Under the pieces are notes generated by a model. It made no database searches. It was not told the DNA's origin and saw only the letters and a list, made by a program, of their open reading frames with translations. DNA of 21,628 nt from an uncultured Acetatifactor sp. GTDB taxonomy: Bacteria; Bacillota; Clostridia; Lachnospirales; Lachnospiraceae. The stretch lies in assembly GCA_910587555.1 (NCBI GenBank), contig CAJULV010000054.1:6233-27860 (forward strand), given 5' to 3'. The position numbers and the translations under genes are program-made. Shown here piece by piece: positions 7,796-14,045 of this stretch (position 1 is its first letter; the number at the start of each line of letters is the position of its first letter).

Positions 7796-7819
7796 TGACT
7801 ATTTATTTTGATTCAGTCA
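7796..7819. promoter_or_regulatory. TetR-family operator 2 (ABC operon)
   Basis: TGACT at 7796-7800, 14 bp, AGTCA at 7815-7819, then AACAG, 18 bp before the ABC ATPase start. It matches operator 1 in arm sequence, spacing and right flank while the inner 14 bp differ, which is what a dimeric binding site looks like. Confidence 0.7.
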
Positions 7820-7837
7820 AACAGTGTGGAGGTAAAT

Positions 7838-8683
7838 ATGATTACGGTACAGAATCTTTCATTCAGTTACACGAAAAGCCCTTTTATTTCCGACATGAAT
7901 TTTTCCGTTTCAAAGGGGGAAATCTTTGGCTTTTTAGGTCCCTCCGGGGCAGGCAAAAGCACCCTGCAGAAAATTCTGATGGGAATGCTGCGGACATATC
8001 AGGGCTCCTGCCAGGTAAATGGTATGGAGTGCAAAAACCGAACAAGGCATTTCTATGAAAACATCGGTGTTGATTTTGAATTTTCAACAATGTACGAAAA
8101 ACTCACCGCAAGAGAGAATCTGCAGTTTTTCGCTTCCCTCTACGAAAAAAAGCCCCGTCCCATAGACCGGCTTTTGAAAATGGCAGGGTTGGAACAAGAC
8201 GCAGATAAGCGTGTGGCCGCTTATTCAAAGGGGATGAAATCCCGTTTAAACCTGATAAAGGCCCTGCTGCATGACCCTCTTTTGCTCTGCCTGGACGAGC
8301 CCACCAGCGGGCTTGATCCCACAAACAGCCGTTTGGTGAAAGATATGATTTTAGACGAAAAGGCAAAAGGAAAGACCATTCTTCTGACAACGCACAATAT
8401 GCAGGATGCCGCCGAACTTTGCGACAGGGTTGCCTTTATTGTAAACGGCAGAATATGCGCACTGGACAGTCCCCGCAATCTGATTATGTCCAAAGGCGCG
8501 GCTTCCGTAACTTATACATGGTTTGAAAATGGGGAGCACAGGGCGAGCTGCCCTCTGGAACAAATCTCCTCCGATGCGCAGCTGAAACGTCTGATGGCCG
8601 AAAACCGCCTGCAGTCCATTCACAGCAGCGAGCCCAACTTAAATGATATTTTTATGGATGTTACCGGGAGGACCCTGTTATGA
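7838..8683 (+). CDS. ABC exporter ATP-binding protein
   Basis: The predicted protein has 281 residues. Walker A is GPSGAGKST (34-42); the signature is the variant YSKGMKSRL rather than LSGGQ; Walker B/D-loop is LLLCLDEPTSGLDP; the H-loop is TTHNM. This is the ABC-2 exporter ATPase type (DrrA/CcmA-like). ATG 7838 has GGAGG 5 nt upstream; an earlier in-frame TTG at 7808 lies inside the operator and is unlikely. It overlaps the next gene by 4 bp (ATGA), so the three genes are translationally coupled. With the two permeases it should form one exporter under TetR control; the substrate is probably a drug or amphiphile, by analogy only. Confidence 0.9.
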   Translation: MITVQNLSFSYTKSPFISDMNFSVSKGEIFGFLGPSGAGKSTLQKILMGMLRTYQGSCQVNGMECKNRTRHFYENIGVDFEFSTMYEKLTARENLQFFASLYEKKPRPIDRLLKMAGLEQDADKRVAAYSKGMKSRLNLIKALLHDPLLLCLDEPTSGLDPTNSRLVKDMILDEKAKGKTILLTTHNMQDAAELCDRVAFIVNGRICALDSPRNLIMSKGAASVTYTWFENGEHRASCPLEQISSDAQLKRLMAENRLQSIHSSEPNLNDIFMDVTGRTLL

Positions 8684-9360
8684 AGTTGAAACATTTGTTT
8701 TTCATGGACATGCGTTTTCAGGCGAAATACGGTTTTTACTTTTTATATGCGGTGCTGACTGTCCTTTATGTAGCTATTCTCCATGCCCTCCCCCGGAACT
8801 GGACAGAAAACGCCGCGGCAATTTTGATTTTCTCCGATCCGGCATCCATGGGTTTGTTCTTCATGGGCGCCATTGTCCTCTTGGAAAAAAGCCAGCATAC
8901 CATCTGCGCCCTTGCCGTTTCCCCTGTCCGGGCAGCGGAATACATCCTTGCAAAAACCGCTTCCCTGTCAGCTGTTTCCCTTGTTGTGGCAGCGGTTTTA
9001 CTGTCAGCCGCTGGCGCGGAGCATTTCCGCCCTGCACTGTTGGGCACCTTTCTGTCCAGTGTGCTGTTTACCTTGTGCGGAATCATTGCCGCTGCAAAAA
9101 CGGCAAGCCTGAATCAGTTTATCCTGCGGACCGTGCCGGTGGAAATTGTCTGTTTTGTTCCTGCAATTTTACATTTATTTCAGGTAACGCCTGCATGGCT
9201 GCGGTATTACCCCATGAATGTCTGTATGGATATGATTTCCGGGCATTCCGTATCTGCAATCGGTATTTTCAGTGTAATGGCAGCGGCAGCAGTTTTATTT
9301 GTGTTTTCAGAATACCGTGTCCTGAAAATGTGGGACAGCATGGGAGGTGCCAACCTATGA
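8680..9360 (+). CDS. ABC-2 type permease (fluoroquinolone-export-like), subunit 1
   Basis: The predicted protein has 226 residues and about six hydrophobic segments, beginning with a short basic cytoplasmic N-terminus (MKLKHLFFMDMRFQAKYG). The middle motif LLEKSQHTICALAVSPVRAAEYILAKT resembles the cytoplasmic loop of ABC-2 permeases annotated as fluoroquinolone export subunits; that assignment is from memory of the family and does not prove the substrate. Start and stop overlap the neighbours by 4 bp each (ATGA at 8680 and 9357), indicating a tight operon. Confidence 0.85.
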   Translation: MKLKHLFFMDMRFQAKYGFYFLYAVLTVLYVAILHALPRNWTENAAAILIFSDPASMGLFFMGAIVLLEKSQHTICALAVSPVRAAEYILAKTASLSAVSLVVAAVLLSAAGAEHFRPALLGTFLSSVLFTLCGIIAAAKTASLNQFILRTVPVEIVCFVPAILHLFQVTPAWLRYYPMNVCMDMISGHSVSAIGIFSVMAAAAVLFVFSEYRVLKMWDSMGGANL

Positions 9361-10067
9361 AAGCAATCCGAGCAAGCTTTTTTCAAATGACAATGATCCT
9401 GCGGCGGGACATGATGCTGTTTGTATGCTGCCTTGCGCCAATTCCCGCAGGCTTCTTCTTTCGGTTTGCCATCCCTTTTCTGGAATCTCTTTTGACAGAG
9501 GGTTTTCACAGAGAGGCAATTCTATCTCCCTATTACAAGTTGATGGACATCCTGTTTGCCGTGCTCTCTCCCGCTTTGTTCTGCTTTGTTTCGGCCATGG
9601 TGTCTTTGGAGGAAGCGGATGAAAAGACAGCCGTTTATCTCTTTGTCACGCCTCTGACCAAAACAGGCTACCTGGCTGCCCGGTTTGGGCTTCCCTCCGC
9701 CGCCGCATTTTTTGCAACCTGCCTTCTGCTGCCGGTTTTTAAACTGACGGCCCTTTCTCCCCTTATCCTTTTCCTATTGGCAGCAGGGGGCGCCTTACAG
9801 GGGATGATTGTGGCCCTGCTTGTAATAACCATTTCATCCAACAAACTGGAGGGTATGGCAGCGGCAAAGTTATCTATGCTGACGGTTTTCGGCGCGGCTA
9901 TCCCGTTTTTCCTCCGCTCAAATCTGCAGTATTTCCTATCCCCCCTGCCCGCCTTCTGGATCGGAAAGACAGTTCTGCAGGACAGCCCCCTTTTCATGCT
10001 GCCCGCATTGGTTTTATCCGCTCTGTGGATCTGCGTTCTGCTAAAGGGGTATCTGCGCAAAGCATAG
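9357..10067 (+). CDS. ABC-2 type permease, subunit 2
   Basis: The predicted protein has 236 residues and about six transmembrane segments. It starts with a basic N-terminus (MKAIRASFFQMTMILRRDM) and has a charged loop (SLEEADEKTAVYLFVTPLTKTGYLAARFG) like the matching loop of subunit 1 (LLEKSQHTICALAVSPVRAAEY), so the two permeases are probably distant paralogues forming a heterodimer. The start ATG overlaps the stop of subunit 1. The open frame extends upstream to 8643, but that part is a shadow of subunit 1. Confidence 0.85.
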   Translation: MKAIRASFFQMTMILRRDMMLFVCCLAPIPAGFFFRFAIPFLESLLTEGFHREAILSPYYKLMDILFAVLSPALFCFVSAMVSLEEADEKTAVYLFVTPLTKTGYLAARFGLPSAAAFFATCLLLPVFKLTALSPLILFLLAAGGALQGMIVALLVITISSNKLEGMAAAKLSMLTVFGAAIPFFLRSNLQYFLSPLPAFWIGKTVLQDSPLFMLPALVLSALWICVLLKGYLRKA

Positions 10068-10069
10068 GC

Positions 10070-10110
10070 GGGACAGCCGGTGCGGATGCCGCTGCCCCCC
10101 TGCAGTTTTT
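10070..10110 (+). terminator. Possible terminator after the TetR-ABC operon
   Basis: Imperfect GC-rich stem (GGGACAGCCGG against CCGCTGCCCC) followed after several bases by TTTTT at 10106-10110. It lies between convergent genes. The mismatches and the gap before the T-run keep confidence low. Confidence 0.35.
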
Positions 10111-11360
10111 CAGGTGGACAGGTCCACCTCGTCCCAGTCACACATGTCGTCGCAGCCTGCAAGCCAGAACAGGGAACGGTGGCGCTCCATGACCACCCCC
10201 GCATCCACATTCCGGGGCGCGGGCATCCCCATCACCCGGGCATCCACACAGGCCCAGTGAAGGCGGTAAATCAGATCGGCCTGCTCCAACAGCTCCTTCC
10301 GGGGGCGCAGCTTTGCCGCCGCCAGCAGGGCCTCCATGGTGGGATGGTTTTGCATCAGCCTGGCCGAAGCGGGCACATCGCAGATGCGGTCCGGCCAGAA
10401 CAGATCGTCGGTCAGGCCCAGTGCCCACTCCATCACCCACAGATTCTCGTACTGCCAGGCAAACTGGATTTGCTCCTTTTCCGTGGAATCCGGATTGTCC
10501 AGGTAGTTCTTTTCCTCCGGGGAAAAATACTCTTCCGCCCCGTAATCTGCAAGGATGGGGTCAACAAATTTCCGGGCATCTTCATAAGACATATGTTCTC
10601 CCACCCGGCATTCGGAGTACACCGCCACAATCAGCAGCGCCGCAGCCCGGCCGCAGACCTCCTCCACCCTGCGGCCCGGTTCCTCTGCCTTTTCCCACAG
10701 CAGGGGAAGCCAGGGGGTGACGTAGATGCCCTTCTCCCGCAGCAGCTCCATGGACCGGTTCCGCCGCTCCAGGCTCTCCGGGGGCGCGTCCCTGGCCCAG
10801 TCCTCCGGCAGGGGAAGCTCTGACGGCATATAATCCTCCAGTTGGCTTTTGCCCGCCTTGTCCAGAATCACCTGCCCCCTGCCGTTTAACATGGCCATGC
10901 TGTTTCCGAGGGTGACAACCCCCTGAAGCGTTTCCGTGACGGTGAGAATGGGCGCCATAATCTGCTTCTCCTTGCTCTTTGTCTCCCCTGGACCGGCGCT
11001 GTCAAAGGAATACCCAATCTGAACCAGGCATTTGCACTGGCGCAGATGATAGAACAGGCTGCGCTTGATTTCCAACAGGGGGGTCTCGTTTTGATAGACG
11101 TAACCCGCCGCCCCCTGGAGCTGCTCCCTGGCATACCTGCCATTCTCGCCCTCCTCTTCCGGGGAAACGGCCACGAAAACGATTTCCATATCCCCCTGGC
11201 GCAGGGTGATATTGTTCCCCTCATTTACATGCTCCATATGAAACAGCTCTTCTATCTGCTCCAGAATTTTTCTGCAGTCCGGCAACGGGCAGAAAAGCAT
11301 GGCCGCCCCGTTCACCCGCTCCGGAACCGCGTTTTTCTTAAACTTGTCCAACAATCCCAC
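10110..11360 (-). CDS. DUF4272 domain-containing protein
   Basis: The predicted protein has 416 residues and is soluble. The second half carries the DUF4272 pattern as I know it: ESLERRNRSMELLREKGIYVTPWLPLLW, then a helical region with WALGLTDDLFWPDRICDV and a C-terminal LIYRLHWACVDARV. The first half (residues about 10-165) is a separate alpha/beta region, perhaps a sensor or partner-binding domain, that I do not recognise. I chose GTG 11360 (GGAGGA 7 nt upstream, peptide MGLLDKFKKN); the frame extends further, but through a structured repeat element. No function is established for DUF4272. It is convergent with the ABC operon and looks like a single-gene unit. Confidence 0.8.
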   Translation of the reverse strand: MGLLDKFKKNAVPERVNGAAMLFCPLPDCRKILEQIEELFHMEHVNEGNNITLRQGDMEIVFVAVSPEEEGENGRYAREQLQGAAGYVYQNETPLLEIKRSLFYHLRQCKCLVQIGYSFDSAGPGETKSKEKQIMAPILTVTETLQGVVTLGNSMAMLNGRGQVILDKAGKSQLEDYMPSELPLPEDWARDAPPESLERRNRSMELLREKGIYVTPWLPLLWEKAEEPGRRVEEVCGRAAALLIVAVYSECRVGEHMSYEDARKFVDPILADYGAEEYFSPEEKNYLDNPDSTEKEQIQFAWQYENLWVMEWALGLTDDLFWPDRICDVPASARLMQNHPTMEALLAAAKLRPRKELLEQADLIYRLHWACVDARVMGMPAPRNVDAGVVMERHRSLFWLAGCDDMCDWDEVDLST

Positions 11361-11396
11361 AACCAATCCTCCTCGTACAAAACATTTGAAGTCAAC

Positions 11397-11545
11397 CCTA
11401 TTGTACCATGTGCCCAGACCATCAAGCGGCTCCGAAGGAGGCATTTGATGGACAAGCCATGGGATCCGGTATAATGCATCGCAGCGCGATGGCAAGACAG
11501 CGTCAGCTGGCTTGAATTCTGCGTCAGCAGAATCATTATACCATA
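11397..11545. repeat. Structured element of about 145 bp with a four-stem cloverleaf
   Basis: Outer arms GGTATAATG (11468-11476) and CATTATACC (11534-11542) pair perfectly. Inside are three hairpins in a row: CATCGC/GCGATG (11477-11491), CAAGACAGC/GCTGGCTTG around a GTCA loop (11493-11514, one mismatch) and ATTCTGC/GCAGAAT around a GTCA loop (11516-11533). To the left is a further hairpin, CCATCAA/TTGATGG (11419-11451), with an inner CTCC/GGAG stem. It is not a tRNA: arm lengths are wrong and the T-loop and CCA logic are absent. Likely a dispersed non-coding repeat or a structured RNA. Confidence 0.7.
11400..11408 (-). promoter_or_regulatory. Extended -10 candidate for the DUF4272 gene
   Basis: On the minus strand TGGTACAAT is an extended -10 (TGN plus a 5/6 match) about 40 bp before GTG 11360. 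No good -35 sits at 17 bp. A second, better copy (TGGTATAAT) is at 11535-11543 in the same orientation. Confidence 0.4.
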
Positions 11546-11624
11546 TCCCCTTCCTTTTTTCCACCATATATGGGTGTTCCGGAGCGGGGTTCCTGTTGAA
11601 CCAGTGCAGCCAGGAAAAAACACA
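11546..11624. other. Gap between structured element and toxin promoter
   Basis: A GGTTC/GAACC hairpin (about 11589-11602) and, from about 11603, the start of the sequence shared with the second TA copy (GTGCAGCCAG, then AAAAAACACATTGCAAA). No gene seen. Confidence 0.5.
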
Positions 11625-11653
11625 TTGCAAAGCCCATGAGGATATGATATTAT
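11625..11653 (+). promoter_or_regulatory. Toxin A promoter
   Basis: TTGCAA at 11625-11630, 17 bp, TATTAT at 11648-11653. The identical boxes with 17-bp spacing occur in copy B while the spacer sequence has diverged, which supports function. Confidence 0.7.
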
Positions 11654-11690
11654 TTTTCTCACGGGAAACCATAGAGCCAAGGCGGCTTTA

Positions 11691-11735
11691 CCCTCCTTTT
11701 CGGAGGGGCAACCCTCCAGACAAAAGAAAGGAGGG
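11691..11735 (+). promoter_or_regulatory. Toxin A leader switch (SD-sequestering blocks)
   Basis: Four complementary blocks alternate: CCCTCC (11691-11696), GGAGGG (11702-11707), CCCTCC (11712-11717), GGAGGG (11730-11735). The last is the toxin ribosome binding site. Pairing 1:2 with 3:4 hides it, while pairing 2:3 exposes it. All four blocks are kept in copy B. Confidence 0.65.
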
Positions 11736-11743
11736 TGATGCCG

Positions 11744-11836
11744 ATGAACGTTACATATGCGGACTTGTTCCAATTCTGTATCTTTGTCGTTGCCCTGATA
11801 AGTTTGTGCTATGCAATCTTTCGGGACAAAAAATAG
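11744..11836 (+). CDS. Holin-like type I toxin (Hol-Tox family), copy A
   Basis: The predicted peptide has 30 residues: a short polar start (MNVTYADLFQ), one hydrophobic transmembrane helix (FCIFVVALISLCYAIF) and a basic tail (RDKK). This is the layout of the putative holin-like toxin family, small membrane peptides acting on the inner face of the cell membrane and normally silenced by an antisense RNA. GGAGGG lies 8 nt upstream of ATG 11744; an in-frame ATG at 11738 is too close to it. A convergent antisense RNA is predicted over its 3' end. A paralogue lies 635 bp downstream. Confidence 0.8.
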   Translation: MNVTYADLFQFCIFVVALISLCYAIFRDKK

Positions 11837-11926
11837 CCGCCACTACCGCGAATAGTGACGGCTGACCGCTTACAGCGGTGAGAGCTACAATTATTTGAGG
11901 GTAGAGCCGCTTCTATGGCTTTCCCC
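11828..11926 (-). ncRNA. Predicted antisense RNA antitoxin A (RatA/SR4-like layout)
   Basis: On the minus strand a promoter, TTGCAA (11956-11961), 17 bp, TACCAT (11933-11938), would start a transcript near 11926. It would run through hairpins ACCGCT/AGCGGT (11865-11879) and end at a 10-bp stem (11836-11862, one mismatch) followed by TATTTTTT. The RNA of about 100 nt overlaps the toxin stop codon and 3' untranslated region. Both promoter boxes and their spacing are kept in copy B. Predicted from sequence only. Confidence 0.6.
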
Positions 11927-11932
11927 TTTTTT
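11903..11932 (+). terminator. Toxin A transcript terminator
   Basis: Stem AGAGCC/GGCTTT (one G-U pair) with an 8-nt loop, then CCCC and TTTTTT. The same sequence ends copy B (12628-12657). Confidence 0.6.
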
Positions 11933-11984
11933 ATGGTAACATATCATCACAGGGTTTGCAAGAAATTTTTTGGAGGTGGATGAT

Positions 11985-12233
11985 ATGGATATCAGGGCAG
12001 GCATTATACAGCAGGTAATAGATGCCATACGGAGCCGGGTAGATGAAGAGGCGGCAGATCTGGTACAGGATGTGTTGGTTATGCAGCTGCCGGCCACAAA
12101 CCTGTTGGACAGAAGGATGAACAGACAGGATGTGGCAGCGGTTCTTGGGCATACTGATTTGAGAACCACCCAGATTTACTGTTACATCAGCCTGGCCAAT
12201 GTAAAATCGGCTTATCGTAAGTATGCAGCATAA
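11985..12233 (+). pseudogene. Tyrosine recombinase/integrase with internal deletion
   Basis: An 82-residue open frame made of two ends of a tyrosine recombinase. The N-terminal part (MDIRAGIIQQVIDAIRSRVDEEAADLVQDVLVMQL) looks like the start of a recombinase. From about residue 46 it changes to the C-terminal catalytic end, NRQDVAAVLGHTDLRTTQIYCYISLANVKSAYRKYA, which contains the LGH motif and the nucleophile Tyr but lacks the catalytic Arg and Lys region. About 200 or more residues seem missing. GGAGG lies 8 nt before ATG 11985, so it could still be translated. The start region is duplicated and decayed after TA copy B (near 12700-12725). Confidence 0.65.
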
Positions 12234-12259
12234 AACCTGATCTATTTTAACCTGATTTG

Positions 12260-12285
12260 ACTCCGGGGAATCTCCGGAGTTTTTG
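12260..12285 (+). terminator. Terminator after recombinase remnant
   Basis: Stem ACTCCGG/CCGGAGT with a 7-nt loop, then TTTTTG, 26 bp after the remnant stop. Confidence 0.75.
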
Positions 12286-12304
12286 ATATACGCAGATTTT
12301 TTAT

Positions 12305-12326
12305 CTGGCTGCACTGGTGCAGCCAG
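12305..12326. repeat. 10-bp arm palindrome at the left end of TA copy B
   Basis: CTGGCTGCAC and GTGCAGCCAG are perfect inverted arms around TG. The right arm is the left edge of the duplicated TA unit. Copy A has that right arm (11603 on) but not the left one. Confidence 0.6.
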
Positions 12327-12337
12327 TAAAAAACACA

Positions 12338-12366
12338 TTGCAAACCCGGAGGTGATGTGGTATTAT
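12338..12366 (+). promoter_or_regulatory. Toxin B promoter
   Basis: TTGCAA (12338-12343), 17 bp, TATTAT (12361-12366), as in copy A. Confidence 0.7.
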
Positions 12367-12470
12367 TTTTCTCACGGGAAACCATAGAGCCAAGGCGGCT
12401 TTACCCTCCTTTTCGGAGGGGCAACCCTCCAGACAAAAGAAGGGAGGGCACGCCCATACATGGGCGGCCG

Positions 12471-12560
12471 ATGATTACATACTCTGATCTGATTCAGACA
12501 GGTATCTTCATTGTTGCCCTGATTGGATTGTGCTACACAGTCTTTCGGGGCAGAAAATAG
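12471..12560 (+). CDS. Holin-like type I toxin (Hol-Tox family), copy B
   Basis: The predicted peptide has 29 residues: MITYSDLIQT, one transmembrane helix (GIFIVALIGLCYTVF) and a basic tail RGRK. It shares the Tyr-x-Asp-Leu start and the LCY-x-x-F exit of copy A but differs at about a third of positions. The ribosome binding site GGAGGG (12443-12448) is 22 nt from the ATG, too far for normal use. Between them lies a 16-nt hairpin (12451-12466) that would bring the effective distance to 6 nt, and also a 4-codon open frame starting at 12460 whose TGA overlaps the toxin ATG. Confidence 0.75.
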   Translation: MITYSDLIQTGIFIVALIGLCYTVFRGRK

Positions 12561-12651
12561 CCGCCACTACCGCAAATAGTGACGGCTGACCGCTTTTGGC
12601 GGTATAGCTTGCTGTTATTTTGAGGGTAGAGCCGCTTCTATGGCTTTCCCC
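12553..12651 (-). ncRNA. Predicted antisense RNA antitoxin B
   Basis: Minus-strand promoter TTGCAA (12681-12686), 17 bp, TACCAT (12658-12663), and the same 10-bp stem at the toxin stop codon as in copy A, here followed by the weaker TATTTTC. Sequence differences in the loops could make the two antisense RNAs specific for their own toxin. Predicted from sequence only. Confidence 0.55.
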
Positions 12652-12657
12652 TTTTTT
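12628..12657 (+). terminator. Toxin B transcript terminator
   Basis: Same AGAGCC/GGCTTT stem and T-run as copy A. Confidence 0.6.
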
Positions 12658-12741
12658 ATGGTAACATATCATCAACAGGTTTGCAAGAAAAATTTTCGAA
12701 GTGGATGGTATGCGTTGGTATGGATATCGCCACTCTACCTC

Positions 12742-13944
12742 CTACCTGCCTCTGACCTGATAACGAACAAACAGCGCTCTCCCCGTCAGCGCAAACAGCA
12801 GGCCCAAAAGCAGGTACAGCACCGGAACCACCTGCCAGGACAGGAAAAAGGAGCCGAACAGGGGAACCGTCCTGGGATTGAAGAGATTCCACTGGGCAAT
12901 AAACTCACTGGGCATGTAGCTCCAGATCTGGGACAGCACGCGCAGATGCTCCGGAATATCCACCCACATGGACAGGAGCACCATCCCCGTCACCAGGGAA
13001 AGGGCGCCGATGCTGCTTTTCAGCAGTTCGGACAGAACCATCACAAAAGCCCCTGCCACCAGAACGGCAGCCGTCATACACCCGTAAGAGATCAACACCG
13101 CCTCCCCCAGGGTCATGGAAGGGAAATAGCCGCCCGTCAGTCGAAAATCCGCAGTAAATCCCTCCGCGCCGTAAACGGCAAAGGCGGTAAGGACGGACAC
13201 TGCCGTGAAAAACAGGGAAAGAGCAAGGGCAAACGTCAGTCCCGCCAAAAATTTCGCCCAAAAGCAGGGCTGCCTTCCATATCGGCTGCTCAATATCAAC
13301 TGATCGGTTTTTCGTGTATGTTCCTCCACAAACGGGCCGGAAAGACAGATGGCCGTCACCATTATGGCCAGAAGTCCTATGGTATATACGCAGTCCAGTA
13401 GTCTCCACCACCCCTCCTTGTATCGGTACTCCACAGGCCAGGGCTTTTGTTCCTCCTGTCGGAGCCAGAATTCCGTTTCCTCCGGGGTGAGGCGATATCT
13501 GTCTGCCGTGCGCATCAGCAAGACCCGGTTTCCGGCGTATAACTCCTGTTCATCCGCCTCCCAGTTCAGGGACTCGTTCACCGTCATATCCGTCATGACT
13601 CTCACAAACCGGAAAATCGCGCTGTATGGGCGGGCGTAAGTCCGGTATTCCTCCGTGGCGGAATAAGGACCCTCTGTCTGCGGAATTTTGCCGTAGGCCT
13701 CCATTGTCTCCTCCAATAAGCTCTGATCAATGAGCCTGCCCTCCAGTTTTTTCTCATACTCTCTGTCTTTGAGAAAGGCCTGGTACGCGGTTTCCGTTCC
13801 GCTGCTCTCATAGAGGAAATCCAACACGGGACCTCCTATGGTGGGCAGTATGATGATCACGGAAATCAGCAGGGAAATCCATATGATTTTCCGTTTTGCT
13901 ATTTTTCTGAATTCATATTTGTACAACATTGCCATCTGACTCAT
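12742..13944 (-). CDS. ABC-2 type permease of the sigma-factor operon
   Basis: The predicted protein has 400 residues. It has a basic N-terminus (YKYEFRKIAKRK), one N-terminal transmembrane helix (IIWISLLISVIIILPTIG), a long extracytoplasmic domain of about 160 residues, then about five more helices, ending in LFVRYQVRGR. That is the usual build of ABC-2 permeases that pair with a single ATPase. I chose ATG 13944 because GAGGGG lies 7 nt upstream. It is last in a minus-strand operon behind the ATPase. No terminator is visible after its stop, and transcription would continue into TA copy B. Confidence 0.8.
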   Translation of the reverse strand: MSQMAMLYKYEFRKIAKRKIIWISLLISVIIILPTIGGPVLDFLYESSGTETAYQAFLKDREYEKKLEGRLIDQSLLEETMEAYGKIPQTEGPYSATEEYRTYARPYSAIFRFVRVMTDMTVNESLNWEADEQELYAGNRVLLMRTADRYRLTPEETEFWLRQEEQKPWPVEYRYKEGWWRLLDCVYTIGLLAIMVTAICLSGPFVEEHTRKTDQLILSSRYGRQPCFWAKFLAGLTFALALSLFFTAVSVLTAFAVYGAEGFTADFRLTGGYFPSMTLGEAVLISYGCMTAAVLVAGAFVMVLSELLKSSIGALSLVTGMVLLSMWVDIPEHLRVLSQIWSYMPSEFIAQWNLFNPRTVPLFGSFFLSWQVVPVLYLLLGLLFALTGRALFVRYQVRGR

Positions 13945-14045
13945 TTTTATCCCCTCTGCGCGCTTTATCGCGCATACCAATCAAGATTTGCCCCGCCGTC
14001 CAAACAACGGCCTTCTTCCCTGGGCTGTTCCATATGACACCCATG

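Larger units (their letters stand above)
11603..11990 (+). repeat. TA duplication unit, copy A
   Basis: Spans the toxin promoter, leader, toxin gene, antisense region and the start of the recombinase remnant. It recurs as copy B at about 12317-12725 with high identity in the promoter, leader and 3' region and lower identity within the toxin codons. Confidence 0.8.
12317..12725 (+). repeat. TA duplication unit, copy B
   Basis: Second copy of the module: promoter, four-block leader, toxin, antisense region and a decayed recombinase start (ATGGATATC is still recognisable at 12720). The unit is about 400 bp and repeats at about 710-bp spacing. Confidence 0.8.

Noticed and set aside
11468..11542. 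tRNA gene
   Set aside because: The cloverleaf has a 9-bp outer stem, 6-, 9- and 7-bp inner stems, GTCA loops of 4 nt and no anticodon or T-loop consensus.
11361..11672. N-terminal extension of the DUF4272 frame
   Set aside because: It runs through the cloverleaf element and has no start signal, while GTG 11360 has GGAGGA 7 nt upstream.
11744..11836. Phage holin as part of a prophage
   Set aside because: No phage structural or lysis genes nearby; the size, basic tail, antisense promoter and duplication fit a type I toxin better.
12640..13401. + strand open frame of about 250 codons opposite the permease
   Set aside because: Gln/Arg/His-rich shadow of a membrane-protein gene with no ribosome binding site; it begins inside the toxin B terminator.
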